Below, one piece after another: positions 33,558 through 44,800 of a stretch of 64,000 nucleotides of DNA. Location: NCBI GenBank assembly GCA_008360975.2, contig CM039210.1, positions 6,202,293-6,266,292 of the forward strand, given 5' to 3'. Position 1 is the first letter of the stretch; every line of letters starts with the position of its first letter. Made by a program: the position numbers and the translations under genes. The notes beneath the pieces are model-generated. The model made no database searches. It worked only from the letters and a program-made list of their open reading frames with translations, and was not told the DNA's origin. The stretch is from Lichenostomus cassidix. Lineage: Eukaryota; Chordata; Aves; Passeriformes; Meliphagidae.

Positions 33558-35244
33558 TGTCTTAGGGATGTCTTTTTTATCCCATACAATTTTTAGGGTT
33601 TTGTTTTGTGTCTGGGATGGTAGCTGTCGGAGGTTGGGGGACATTGGAATTTTTTCTCCATCCCTGTTACTAAGCAACAAATATCTGGGTGATTAGAGCC
33701 ATCAAATCTTTTGTAAGAAACAAAAGGGTGTGCTAGGTGGGGCAAGGGGATGAGGCAGCCAGCCGTTGGGACTGGCATTCGTTCCTGGGACACCAGGAGG
33801 AAAGGGACTGCTCTTTGCTTCTGGCTGTGACCGCAGGAGATCCAACTGTGCTCTGTCTTCTCCTTCTGGCTGGGTGAGTTTTGATTCAACCTTTTTCCCA
33901 CTGGGAGTGCATGTTTTCCCGGCTGCGTTTTTCGCAGCAGCTGCAGGGGAGTCCGGCTATCCCTGCCGCCCGCCCCGCTTTCGCTGCACGAGACCGCGGC
34001 GTCTGCTGTGACTGCACAGTCCCTGTCACCTCGCTGGCCAGCCCGGGAGAGCCAGTCCCCTGCCCCTGCGGCTCCGCTCGCTGCTCTGAGCTGCCTGCAT
34101 GCTTCTCAGCTCTCTGTCATTACCAGCTGTGTGAGGCTGACCTGACCCTGCGCCACAGCGCCACCTGCAGCCGCTTGGGAGTCATCACACCTGCCCTGCC
34201 TGGCCGGGAGCTCAACAGCGCCCCTGCTGCTTTCGACCGTAATTACACCACACGGGAAAGTGCTCACCAGCTCAAAGGACATCTGTTACTGGTTTTTTCT
34301 CTGGTTCTATTTGTTGTTGTTATTCTTGTTATTGCTTGTTTACTCTGCTGTAGATACTAGTAAAGAACTGTTATTCCTTTTCCCATACCTTTGCCTGAAA
34401 GCCCTTGATTTCAAAATTAAAATAATTCAGAGGGAAGGGAAATCACATTCTCTTTTCTAAGGGAGGGTTCCACCTCTCTTAGCAGGCACCTGTCTTTCAA
34501 ACCAAGACAGTAGCTTACCCCCCCCCTCCGGCTCCAGGAATATCGCGATGAGCTACCTAGGGGAGCGATTACCCACCCAGCCCCACCGTTCTCTGCCGCT
34601 GCTTCAGGGCTTCTTGCTACACTGTAACCTGACACCCGGACATCCCATGGCTTCAGGCACGGCCCTGGAATTTCTGCTACATTTGTTTGCTGCTCCTGGG
34701 GGTCTGCTCGCCTCTGCCGTTCCAGCTTTCTGCTTCTGAGGTTCCTGCTACAGCTCATTTCGCTATCCGGAGGAGCACCGGGACTGACTGCCCCCGCCCC
34801 GTGAGTTTGTAAAGGAAGCCCCTTTTCCATCTCTTCCGCCGGCTGCACCCGCCATTACCCACGTGAGAGAGATGGCCGAGCTCATGCCACAGCCCCCCCT
34901 GCAGCCGCAGGAGAATCATTGCACCTGCCCTGCTAGGCCAGAAGCCAACAGTGCCTCTACCAGCTGTGACTGTAACTACACCAAAGGGGAAATAGCTTGA
35001 CAGCTGAGAGCAGGCTGTTACTGGGTTTCTGGCTTTTGTTTTGTGTTGCTGCCATTGTTGTTGTTTGTTTGCCTTGTTATACATATACATACTAGTAAAG
35101 AACTGTTATTCCTTCTTCCATATCTTTACCTGAAAGCCCCTTAATTTCAAAGTTATAATAATTCAGAGGGAAGGGGCTCATATTTTCCATTCCAAGGGAG
35201 GTTCCTACCTTCCTTGGCAGACAACTGTCTTTCAAATCAAGACA
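33558..35244 (+). mobile_element. Tandem LTR-LTR element, family D, 5-bp TSD
   Basis: It starts TGTCTTAGGG and ends CTTTCAAATCAAGACA, with the exact 5-bp duplication GTCTT (33553-33557 and 35245-35249). An internal LTR end (CTTTCAAACCAAGACA) occurs at 34509, and the ~250 bp before each end are alike (ACTAGTAAAGAACTGTTATTCC), so two LTR 3' halves lie head to tail in one insertion. No gag, pol or env is seen. The GC-rich part opens a 159-codon frame (33881-34360) ending in a hydrophobic stretch. A 664-bp single copy lies at 47275-47938. Confidence 0.75.
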
Positions 35245-35249
35245 GTCTT

Positions 35250-36629
35250 TACAGAATAGTTGAAGACAAGGAGACAGGCAGCCTGAGAGAGAGTTGGTGC
35301 CTCATAGACCCAGATAAGCTCTTTCCCTGCTTTTTTATAATACTTCATTGGAAGTGACACATTGATACCCACAATTTTTCTAGGAAGTGACCTTTGTGCT
35401 GCCCATTGATTCCCAGTGGCCATCAACTCCTTGCAATTGGAATGACAGGCCAGGTTAAAGGTCAGTCCTTAAATAAAGGTTCTGGATTAGTAAACACCTG
35501 AAGTTCAAATGAAAATGGAAATCTGCACCTAATTTTTTGTGACGTTACTGCTAATGACACTTCAGGATCTTAAATGCCTCCTGCTCTTTAACTCATGAAT
35601 GTTTCACTTGATATTCTTAAACCAGCTCCTCTTGCAGGGCAGGCAGCAAGGGAAAGCAATCTCTCTGGGGTACATGGCTTCTGGGGAAAAAAAGATTTTG
35701 CAGGAAAAGACATCAGAACAATTAAAATATTTGCCTTTTAAGTGATGGCCAGAAACAATCATTCCCTTAACTAAGATTCACAGTAAAATTATTTTATTTA
35801 CATGAGCTGTGGCATTAAAAAGGCCTAAATCATACAGTTGTGCCAGGGAAGTCAGATGTGTTTTGCTTGCCTGTGCAGAGTAGGGCAGCACTGAACCCCT
35901 CGACTGTGCCTGGCTATGGGGATGGGTGGTGGGGTGTTTTTACAGGGAAGAGGAGAGGGTTTCTGTCTCCTTATGCCTTACAAAGCTGCTGCTTCAGCCA
36001 TTCTCACACTGAACCATGGTCCCACAGCCAGGTGCCCTCAGCCTTGGTGGGACCCAGTTCACTGTCTGCAGGGCACCCAGAGTTCCCCAGGGTTCCCAGC
36101 ACCTTCCCCTGCCCCAAGAGACCCCCAGGCCCCCTGAGGGTGGTGGGTTCAAATTTACCTCTTTATCTTCTCTGAATTTGTATTCATTTTCTGTCCCATG
36201 AGTTAAGTGGGAAACATTGGGAGACAGCACAGTAAACTTGCTGTTGCATCTTCAAGAGTATTTATACTTATTGTATAGCTTTTGAAAAATAATACTTTGA
36301 CAAACTCTGCTAATTTATTTCTATGCTATTATAACATCCGTAGTTCCAGCTGAGATGAGCATACCCTTGTGCCAGATGCAGTATATACTCCCCGTACCTG
36401 TCCCAAAAATCGCACTGTCTAGATAATAATATGAAGCTATTTGCCTCCTGGTAGGTTCATCTTCTTCTGCAGTGTCAGGACAGCAGGTGCCAGAATCTGG
36501 TGAGCATGGCACCAGATTCTTATATCTTGATCCAGAGTCCCTAGTGTTTAATAAATGACCATATAGTAAGTTAAATGTGGCCAGGGCTGCTTGCTGAGCT
36601 CAGTGTAGTGCCTCCAGGCAGCAGGTGTA
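35250..36629. other. Unassigned sequence
   Basis: About 1.4 kb between the family D element and the class I ERV. It contains short open frames on both strands that I cannot assign. No LTR ends with a matching duplication were found. Confidence 0.35.
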
Positions 36630-36630
36630 G

Positions 36631-36675
36631 TGATACCTTAATAATAAAAAACCCCTCGAAATTATTAAGGTATCA
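36631..36675 (-). repeat. 45-bp palindromic LTR remnant (TGATACC...GGTATCA)
   Basis: A perfect 15-bp inverted repeat, TGATACCTTAATAAT and its complement, with a 15-bp spacer. It starts TG, ends CA, and on the minus strand follows a GAAGGGGGATAA polypurine tract (36676-36688). It looks like the 3' LTR of the class I ERV reduced to its two ends. Confidence 0.55.
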
Positions 36676-37149
36676 TTATCCCCCTTCAGAGGCCTGACAA
36701 GGCCTCTACTTTGTCAGGTCTCTATCTTAAATACCCATTAATAATATACATTTAATAGCAATATATTTCTAACAAGAGTAAGTGTCTAACAGTAGTAACG
36801 TTTTATACAGCCAGCTATTACGTGAAAATTTTGATTACAACTACTATGAACAGTTTTAATTCCAGGCGAGTTTGGTAAACATGATGTGAGGGTGTGGAAG
36901 AAAAACTCAAGGCTTAGTACGCTATATCTTTAGACGCTATCTGATGTAAAATTTGAGTTTTGGATGCACTTTGGACCCAAATCTCATGCAGATCCTGGTT
37001 CCAAACCTGGGCCATGGTTACCAATCGTGTATATAACAAGCATAGAAAAAAACCTTTGAATCACATCATCCCTGTTTGCATCAGTCTCTATTTTTAGTTG
37101 CTTCAGGAGCAGAGGCCTTCTTAACTCGGGAGTAGTGAATCCAGGGTCC

Positions 37150-38050
37150 TTTGCCGGTGACTTTAACGGCAGTATCAGTAGTCATCAGGACTTGGAATGG
37201 TCTTTTTCACTTGGCCTGTAAAGGATCACCATCTCACCACTTATAGACGCAGTCTCCAGGTTTAAAAGGATGTGCAGGTGTGTCCAGTCCTAAGGGCCTG
37301 GATGACACTACGTAATTCTGGAGTTTCTGCAAAGTGGAGCTCAGAGTCATTAGATATCTTTGCAAATCAAGCTTCTCCCTCATATGAATTTCTCCCAGAA
37401 CACACGGGATTTGATATGGCCTGCCATACAATATTTCATAGGGACTGATGTTATCCCTTCACCTCGGTTGTATGTGGATCCTTAGTAAAGCTATAGGCAA
37501 GGCCTGAACCCATGTCATAGATGTCTCTTGACAAATTTTGCTAATTTCAGTCTTAAGAGTTCCATTCATACTCTCGACCTTACCACTTGCTTGGGGTCTA
37601 TATGGTGTATGCAAATTCTAATTAATTCCCAGAATCTTGCTGATTTCTCCCACCACTCTTGCAACAAAATGTGGTCCCCTATCTGATGACATTCCTAAAG
37701 GAACTCCAAATCTTGAAATTATATGATTGAGCAAAACTTTCACCACCTCCCTCTCTGTATTGGAACGACAGGGGTAAGCTTCAAGCCAGCTACTGAATGT
37801 GTCAACCAATACCAATATGTATTTGTATCTTTTTTTGTGTGGTAACTCAGCAAAATCTACCTGCCAGTAATCTCCAGGAAGATCCCCTGTTTTTGTTACT
37901 CTTAACACAACTCTTTTTCTTGTATCAAGGTTGTTCTTACAGCAGAAATCACATTTGCTTATGACTGATTGTGCAATGTCAGCTATTCCCTTACTTATTA
38001 CTACCTTTTCCAGATGTTTTAAAAGATTTTCAACCCCAAAGTGCGTGCTT
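37150..38050 (-). pseudogene. Class I ERV integrase
   Basis: Integrase joins viral DNA to the host genome. Zinc-binding His/His and CDFC residues lie at about 37930-38045. The core follows with WQVDF (first Asp) and SSDRGPHF (second Asp; the usual Asn of the DNG motif is Arg), then YRPQASGKVE with the Glu (37560-37900). The C-terminal domain with PGDCVYKW, and an SH3-like region after it, runs to about 37150. A stop near 37618 splits the core. Confidence 0.8.
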
Positions 38051-38055
38051 TCATG

Positions 38056-39442
38056 TTATCTCTGAGCTATCTCCTGAAGGATCAGAGGAGGGACTGCAAC
38101 CTGGTTCATTGGTGTAACAGCCCATTCACTTTCTGTGATCTCAGCCTTGAGGAACTTAAATAACTTGTGATCTGCCTGATCATACTTTGGGGTGAACTCT
38201 GGCAGATCAATCTCTTTTTGTGGTATTACCGCAAGAATGCCTCCTTCTGCAATCCTTCTTGCTGTCTCATCAGCAAAGCGATTTCCTAGTTCTGGAGTGG
38301 TTTTCTCTTTCTGGTGGCCCCTACAAAGCATGATAGCTACTTCTGTAGGTTTCTTGATACTTTCCAAGAGGGCAAGGATCTGTTCAGCATGTTTGATTAC
38401 ATTACCTTGAGCATTCAACAGTTCTCTTTCTTTCCAGATGGCTCCATGGGCATGGACAACACTAAATGCATATTTCGAATCAGTCCATATATTTGCTTTC
38501 TTTCCTTCGCTGAGGTCTAGGGCCTTCGTGAGCGCAATCAACTCGGCTTTCTGTGATGACACTTCTGAAGGCAAGGCTTTTGCCTCAATTACTTTATCTA
38601 TGGTGGTTACTGCATAGCCTGTCATCTTCTTATCCTTTTTCATGAAGCTGCTACTATCCGTGAATAGTTCCCAATTTGAATTTCCTAGCGGGGTATCTCT
38701 CAGGTCCAGTCTGCTGGAATAGACCTCCTCAATTGTCTGCAAACAGTCATGCTCAGGCACATTATCGATCAAGGTGGAGGACAGAAACATAGCAGGGTTA
38801 ACAACAGAGGTTGTTTTCAGGGTAACATCATCTTGCTCCAACAATACAGATTGGTAGTTAAGCATTCTGCTAGGGAATAGTCAGTGTCCCCCCTTTTGTT
38901 CTAGTATGGATATCACTGTGGGGTACATATATGATGATGTGCCACCCAAGGGTGAATTTACGAGTGTCCTGTATTAGGAGGACAGTGGCTGTCACAGCTT
39001 TCAAACACCCAGGCCACCCTTGACTAACATTGTCTAGCTGTTTTGAAAAATAGGCCACAGCTCTTCGTTGTTCTCCAAGGTACTGTGCCAGTACCCCCAG
39101 AGCAACATTCTGTTGCTTGTATGCAAAAAGTTCAAAAGGTTTGGTTAAGTCTGGCAGCCCCAAAGCTGGGGCTAACATTAGGGAACGTTTCAGTTGTTTG
39201 AATGCAGCCCTTGCACTCTCTGTCCATATAATGGTTCCCCTTTCAGTTGCTTTAAGGGCGTCATACAGAAGTTTTACCAGTGATCCATAGTTCGCGACCC
39301 AGAGTCGGCACCAGCCTACTATTCCAAGGAAGGCTTGCATCTCTCTCACGGTGTCAGGCTTTGGAAGGCAGCAGATGCCCTCCTTCCATTCTTTGTTGAG
39401 TTGTTGATGGTCACGGAAAATTTCCAGCCCCAAGTAAACCAC
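38056..39442 (-). pseudogene. Class I ERV RT connection and RNase H
   Basis: The RT thumb/connection (38870-39442, with FLGIVGWCRLW and YFSKQLD) precedes a 269-codon open frame (38056-38865). That frame holds a complete RNase H set: TDSS, AELIALTKAL, WTDSKYAF and GNRFADE, the Asp-Glu-Asp-Asp pattern. A stop near 38867 parts the two. RNase H is the best-preserved part of this provirus. Confidence 0.85.
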
Positions 39443-39484
39443 TGTTTCCTTGGCGACTTGTGCCTTTCCTTTAGAGACACGATA

Positions 39485-40140
39485 CTAGCCTGATCCTAGA
39501 TAGTTTAAAAGACTTGCAGTGAGTTGGATGCAGTCATCTTGCGTTTTGGCTGCAATTAGGATGTGATCAACATATTGAAGAACTTCTCCCCCTGGTTCTT
39601 GTTTCCTCCAGTCTCCTAGTTCCTTTGACAGCTGGTGGCCGAATATAGTTGGGCTGTTCTTGAATCCTTGGTCCAAGACTGTCCAGGTGAGTTGCATCTT
39701 CCTTTCTTCCTGTTTCAGGGTTTTCCCACTCAAAGGCAAAGAATTCTTGACTATCTTTGTGGATTGGAATACAGAAGAAGGCATCCTTGAGATCTAAAAC
39801 TGTGAACCACCCTAGTTCATTCGTCAGTGTGGTTAAAAGAGTGTAGGGGTTCGATACAACTGAATGTATGTCTTCTGTGATCTTGTTAATTGCCCTTAAA
39901 TTCTGCACTAATCTATAACTTTTGCCATCAGCTTTCCTTACCAGCAGGATTCACATTCTACCAACAACCCAAATTTAAGGAACTTTTCAATTATAGGTGC
40001 TAGTCCCTTACGGCTTTCTAGTTTTAAAGGGTATTGGTTTTGTCTCACCTGTGTTGCTCCAGGTTTAAGTGCAATACTCACAAATTCGCTCGTTTGGATC
40101 TTCCTGGAACATCACTAGCCCACACTATTGGATTGACAGT
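39485..40140 (-). pseudogene. Class I ERV reverse transcriptase fingers/palm, inactive
   Basis: NPIVWASDVPGRSK marks the pol start region. NLRAINK and VLDLKDAFFCIPIH carry the first catalytic Asp. The polymerase box reads YVDH instead of YVDD (His codon at about 39563-39565). A frameshift lies between the LKDAFF region (39567-39908) and the YVDH frame (39485-39784). Several stops occur at 39910-40010. Confidence 0.85.
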
Positions 40141-40249
40141 ATTTTCAATTTCAGCGGGGATTTCACTACATTTCTCTTGTATAAAAAGCGCAGCAACTTC
40201 AACAAATTTAGACTCAGGAATTATGACTTGTACTCCCCGTCTTTTTTAA

Positions 40250-40500
40250 AATATAATTTTGGCATCCAATTTCTCTAGTAAATCCTTCCTGAGCAATGGT
40301 TTAGGGGAGTTAAGCATATAAAGAAATTGATGAGTTACCCAGTGCTTCTCCAGTTTGAATTTTAAAGGTTTGAAGAAAGGCAGCGTTTCAGTTACCTCTG
40401 TAGCTCAAATAATTTTTACAGTATCTTGACTTAATTTCCCCTCTAAAGTATTTAGCACAAAATATGTTGCCCCAGAATCTACTAAAAATTCAACATTGTC
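40250..40500 (-). pseudogene. Class I ERV protease
   Basis: FLVDSGATYFVLN at about 40452-40495 is the aspartic protease active site (DSGA). It is followed by a KFKLEKHWVTHQFLYM flap-like segment. It sits between the nucleocapsid and RT as in gammaretroviruses. Stops downstream break it from RT. Confidence 0.75.
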
Positions 40501-40599
40501 TTTCTCCAGCTTAGCTATAACCAAAAGCTGTGCTGGGGGAGAGGCCTTCGGTCCCCTTCATTCCAAATATGATCTTGATTCCAAATCTGATCTCAATCC

Positions 40600-42010
40600 C
40601 GGTTCCACAGCCAGTTGGGGGACTGAGGATTTCTTCTTCAACTTGGGACAGTCCTTCTTCCAATGTCCCTTTTCTTTGCAAAAGTCACATTGATCTTTGT
40701 CTGGAGAAGGAGAGGTGCTTTGGATGACTTTTCCTGGCTACTTTTCTCACTGGATTGTTTAACTTTGCCACTAGGGCTTCTATTTCAATATACTTTCCAA
40801 GCTACATTTAACAACCTGCTGAGGTTATGTTCCCTGTGGCAGGACGTTCCCCCCCTCCCCTCTCTCTTTCTGCTCTGTTGCAGAAGATAGATGACTTCAG
40901 TTGGGTCAACAGTCTGGCAGGGGTTATCTCTTGGCGCCCGAAAGTCTAAGGCCTCTAACCGTAACTCATATTTTGGAATGAAGAGAAAATGTGGAGAAAC
41001 AAACAAAACCATACTTGCTGAACACACAAGGCACACTTTTATCCTATAAAAATCTCACAGGTTTTCACAAAAGGTAGAAGCTTTTTCTACATGGACACTG
41101 GAGCGTGAAAAAAGCCTCTCCCCAGAGTCTGGACGCAGCTCTGCGGTAACTTCTTGCAGGATTGAGGGAGGATTCTGATGTATCCCAGCACCAAAATTGG
41201 ATTTTGGTAAGATCATTGGTTTCCTAAATTGTATTTTTCTTGCTAGCAATAATAACAATAATAATAGGTACCTTTTGCGTGCTGTATTTTTTGGCTATTC
41301 ATAGTCTCCCTATTTTGGGCAATATATATATGTGTTTAGCTATGATTAGTTTTCATATATTGTGTAGTATGTAAATTGTTTGGCTCCTTGTTCTGTTCTC
41401 TCTTGTGTCTAATAAACAGTAATCCATTTTACATTAGACCTAATCGGCCATCATTATAAGAACTTGCAAGCGAGACTGGGTTTCTGGGGTGCTGGTGGCT
41501 CTAAATAGGTTAACTGCCAGTTGTCACAGGCCTAGGCAACTGGTAAAAAATCTATCAACCCTCTGTCTTCACTCATAACATCCCCTTCTAGCTTCTGCAG
41601 TTTTCTCCTTATATCACTGCCAGCTTTGCCCACAAATAGGAGACTTAGATGTGCTCTTCCATTACTTGAATCAGGATCTAGGTTCGTGTATTTGATTGCA
41701 GCTTCTCTTAGCCTATTTAGGAATTCAGTGGGGGATTCATCTAGATCTTGTCTTATACAACTTTGACAAATTTAAAGCCTTTGGGATACCATGTCTTAAC
41801 CCATATACTGTGAGATTCTGGAATCATTGTAGCTTAGCCATGTGGTGTAGTTCACACCCAAGTCCACTTTTGATATGGGAATGATTTCTCTTCTCCCTCC
41901 TCCAGCTTTCATTCACCTTGTAAGGCCTCATAGCTTGCTCAACGAGTCTCTTAAACATGACAATATTTTATGGTTTGAGCAGCTTTCCCAAATTAATCTA
42001 CATTGGCTCT
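40600..42010 (-). pseudogene. Class I ERV gag (capsid, nucleocapsid), split by a solo LTR
   Basis: Capsid with the gamma major homology region, DESPTEFLNRLREAAIKY, lies at about 41690-41750 and runs to RRKLQKLEG (about 41590). After the LTR (40835-41580), gag resumes with HNLSRLLNVAWKVY (about 40785-40830). It ends in a single CCHC knuckle [14 protein letters not shown] (40648-40690). Joining the flanks of the LTR restores one continuous frame. Upstream gag is lost to a CR1 tail at 42013. Confidence 0.82.
40835..41580 (+). mobile_element. Solo LTR, family C, inside class I gag
   Basis: TGTGGCAGGACGTTCC...CACTCATAACA, antisense to the gag it interrupts. The flanks are TTCCC/TCCCC, a 5-bp duplication with one mismatch. 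CCTATAAAAATC at about 41043 and AATAAA at about 41411 fix a + orientation. The sister copy at 62352-63071 has an exact 5-bp duplication. Confidence 0.82.
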
Positions 42011-42012
42011 GC

Positions 42013-42205
42013 ATAATGGAAGAGGTTGTTCAGAGAGGTGGTGGATGCACCATCCCTAGAAACATTCAAGGTCAGGTTGGATGGGGCTTTGAGCAACCTG
42101 ACCTAGTGAAAGATGTCCCTGCTCATGGCAGGGGGGTTGGACTAGATGATCTTCAAAGGTCCCTTTCAACCCAAACTGTTCTATAATTCTATAATTCTAT
42201 AATGC
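42013..42205 (+). mobile_element. CR1 3' end (+)
   Basis: GAGGTTGTTCAGAGAGGTGG... to a clear (ATTCTATA)n tail at 42176-42203. It truncates the class I gag. Confidence 0.88.
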
Positions 42206-44589
42206 AAAGTAGTTGATAAATAAAGAGGAAAGCGGATGTCCTCAGAACTGGGGTTTTCCAGGCTGAAGGCAAGGACGGTACAACAAAGACCCAGGCAGGT
42301 CAGCTGAAACAGTCATTGAGTTCCCTTTCAGAGCTTGAATCTACAGATGTCAGACACAGAAGGACAACTCCAAAATATTCTCCAAAACTGGCCCCAAGTG
42401 GTGTGATATCTTGATTCACTTCACTTCCAGCAATTCCCATGGCTGTAGAAGGAAGGTGTTTTTTTTTTTTTATTTTCTTAATTAAATTTTACTGATCTTG
42501 ATGGAATTATTAGTGAGGAAATTATTCCAGGAACAAAGTAAAAAGGTCAGAGTCTTTCCCCAAATTTTCTTTTTTAGTAGGAAATAAATGCAGAAACCTA
42601 AAGCAGTGCCTTGGAGAATCAAACCCCTCCTAAGCTCAGTTTAATCCCCTCACTTCAATGATGCTAGTCATGCTGCACTGCAGCCTCAGAAAGCAGTCGT
42701 GCTCCACGTTTCTCTGTGAAATTGCATTTAAATCTTCATTGCTTCCATGCATGCTTCAGTGTTATTTATATTGGTTTAATGATCCATTGAACAAATATTG
42801 TACTTTGGGAAGTGCTACTTTGTTTATTAACAATTACCATTTCTCCAGTGTTCAGTGATGCTAACCACAAGAAAGAGGACTACAGTGCAGAGCTGGCTTG
42901 GAGTAGGGGTGTGGGGCTTTTAGGGGTGTGGGAAAGGGCTTTTAGCAATATTAACATAACCCTTTCCAGTTTTGTGTATTAAAAAAATATTTTGATGACA
43001 TTTAGAAGGTTTTTTTGTTTGTTTGTTTATTTTAAAAAATAACTTTCTGTAGGAACCCAAATTAATTGCAACTGATCGCACTCAAGAGGGGATCCTACCT
43101 GGTAGGATTTACTCAACTGGAGCCCAATACTGCAAATACTTCTAGAGTTTTGGTGCTGTGGACAGGCTCCAGGCAGTGACACAAATTCCATGAGCCGACC
43201 TCACCTTCCTCATCACAGACACTGCATATCCAGTTGTGCACATTGAAGCACATCCCATGATGACCATGTGTTTGGCCAAGAAAGGAAGATGAGACCCTGG
43301 CCACTGTGCCAAATAGCCTGGTTCTCAGTTGTCCTCATCCCTGGGATGGCCATGTGGTGGGAAGGAGCCAACAAATGCCTTCCCAGAAAACTGGAGTTGC
43401 ACCAGGACCTTGGGAATGGGGAGCAACAGGTTTACCCAAATAGGGTCTTTGCAGTCAAGAGGCACAGTGGAAGAAATCCCAGTGCAAGGGAAGAGATGAG
43501 ATTTGCTACCCTTCAAAGGCAGATTTCAGCTAGATTAGCAATGAGATGTAATGAGCAAGGTGGTGCCTTGCAAGCCCATCATTTCAGCCCACAATTAATT
43601 TAAATAATTTTTACTAATTCAGTTGGGCAGTTGAGCTTATTTTATCCTTCCAGATTGCTATATGCATGAGGTGAACCAGACGGTATTGGTGGGCAGGGAC
43701 CATCCCATGGTAAAATGGTGCACAGGGAGGATTTAAGGCCATCAGGGGGACCACAGAGACTTCCCCTGATCCTGGCAACATTTGGAGCTGTGAGACACCA
43801 CAAGTGCTGGCAGAAGTTCAGGTCTGCATGAGTGGGAGGACAGTTTTGTGTTCCATCTAGTTAGGGTAGCTGGATCTGCCAGAAATGTGTGCTGGCTTTT
43901 TCATGTGCCCAGTCAGCCTTTACTCCTTTCCAAAGGGATCTCTTGTGTCTTAAGACCTATCTTTTTGTGCTTAGTTGGGCAGAGTGGAAAATTTAATCTT
44001 AACCTAATTAGTTCCTAGTTGCCAAATATCCTCAAACTACCAGGCATCACCTTTTCCAAAGGGAAAGAACAACATAACTCATCTGTATCCAACACTTGAC
44101 ACTACTGGAGTCAAGAGCAGGGAAACAAAGGATCACAAATTGCTTATTGTTTTGGCTTGAAGGTCAAGAGTCGATTATGACAAAGCTCTAATTAATAGTT
44201 TATTACCTGTAACTGACCATAGTCTCTCTTGTTATCATTTAATATTTTTAGCTAAAGGTTTGTTTTGAATGCAGAATGTGGTTATCTTTGAAATCAACTT
44301 GTTCAGCTTTCCTTGGTTTTCAAACAAGGCTGCCCTCCAGCCTATCACTGCTGTGTTCCCTGAGCATAGGCCTATTGGTGTCAGTGGCTTTTCACCTGAC
44401 ACCAAATCATTGCCATACTGTTGCTCTGATTACTTGGTCACTGAAAGGTCATATGGATATAAATACCATTTTCCAATTTTCATAAATAGGTCATTAATCA
44501 TGTAAAGATCAGCAAGCTCTTTAAAGCTAGCAATTACCATCCAAATTTACTTTTTCAAGTTTATACAACATCTGTATTACTCTGCCAGC
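42206..44589. other. Unassigned intergenic sequence
   Basis: About 2.4 kb of mixed unique-looking sequence. No exon, RNA gene or LTR pair could be supported. Confidence 0.4.
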
Positions 44590-44800
44590 ATAGAATCACA
44601 GAATCATTTAGGTTGGAAAAACCATCTAAGATCGAGTCCAACCGTTAACCCAGCACTGCCAAGCCCACCACTAAACCATGTCCTCAAGTGCCACATCTAC
44701 ACATCTTTTAAATACCTCCAGGGATGGTGACTCCGCCATTTCTCTGGGCAGCCTGTTCCAGTGCTTGACAACCCTTTCTGTGAATAAATTTTTCCTAATA
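44590..44800 (-). mobile_element. CR1 3' end (-)
   Basis: CATAGAATCACAGAATCATT is the reversed CR1 tail, followed by the 3' UTR with CTCCAGGGATGGTGACTCC. Confidence 0.88.

Larger units (their letters stand above)
36631..42012 (-). mobile_element. Class I (gamma-like) ERV, env deleted
   Basis: From high to low coordinate on the minus strand there are gag capsid with major homology region, nucleocapsid with one zinc knuckle, protease, RT, RNase H and integrase. About 500 bp without a frame follow, then a polypurine tract and the LTR remnant. There is no env. A solo LTR (40835-41580) interrupts gag and a CR1 tail ends it at 42013, so the 5' LTR is lost. Confidence 0.88.

Noticed and set aside
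36321..36512. Minus-strand 63-codon frame with protein-like sequence
   Set aside because: No family recognised, no splice signals and no neighbouring exon. Not supported as a gene.
40930..40945. TTGGCGCCCGAA looks like a tRNA-Lys primer-binding site
   Set aside because: It lies inside the U3 part of the family C LTR (40835-41580), not after an LTR end, so it is a chance match.
42176..42203. (ATTCTATA)n array as an independent microsatellite
   Set aside because: It is the normal 3' tail of the CR1 element ending there.
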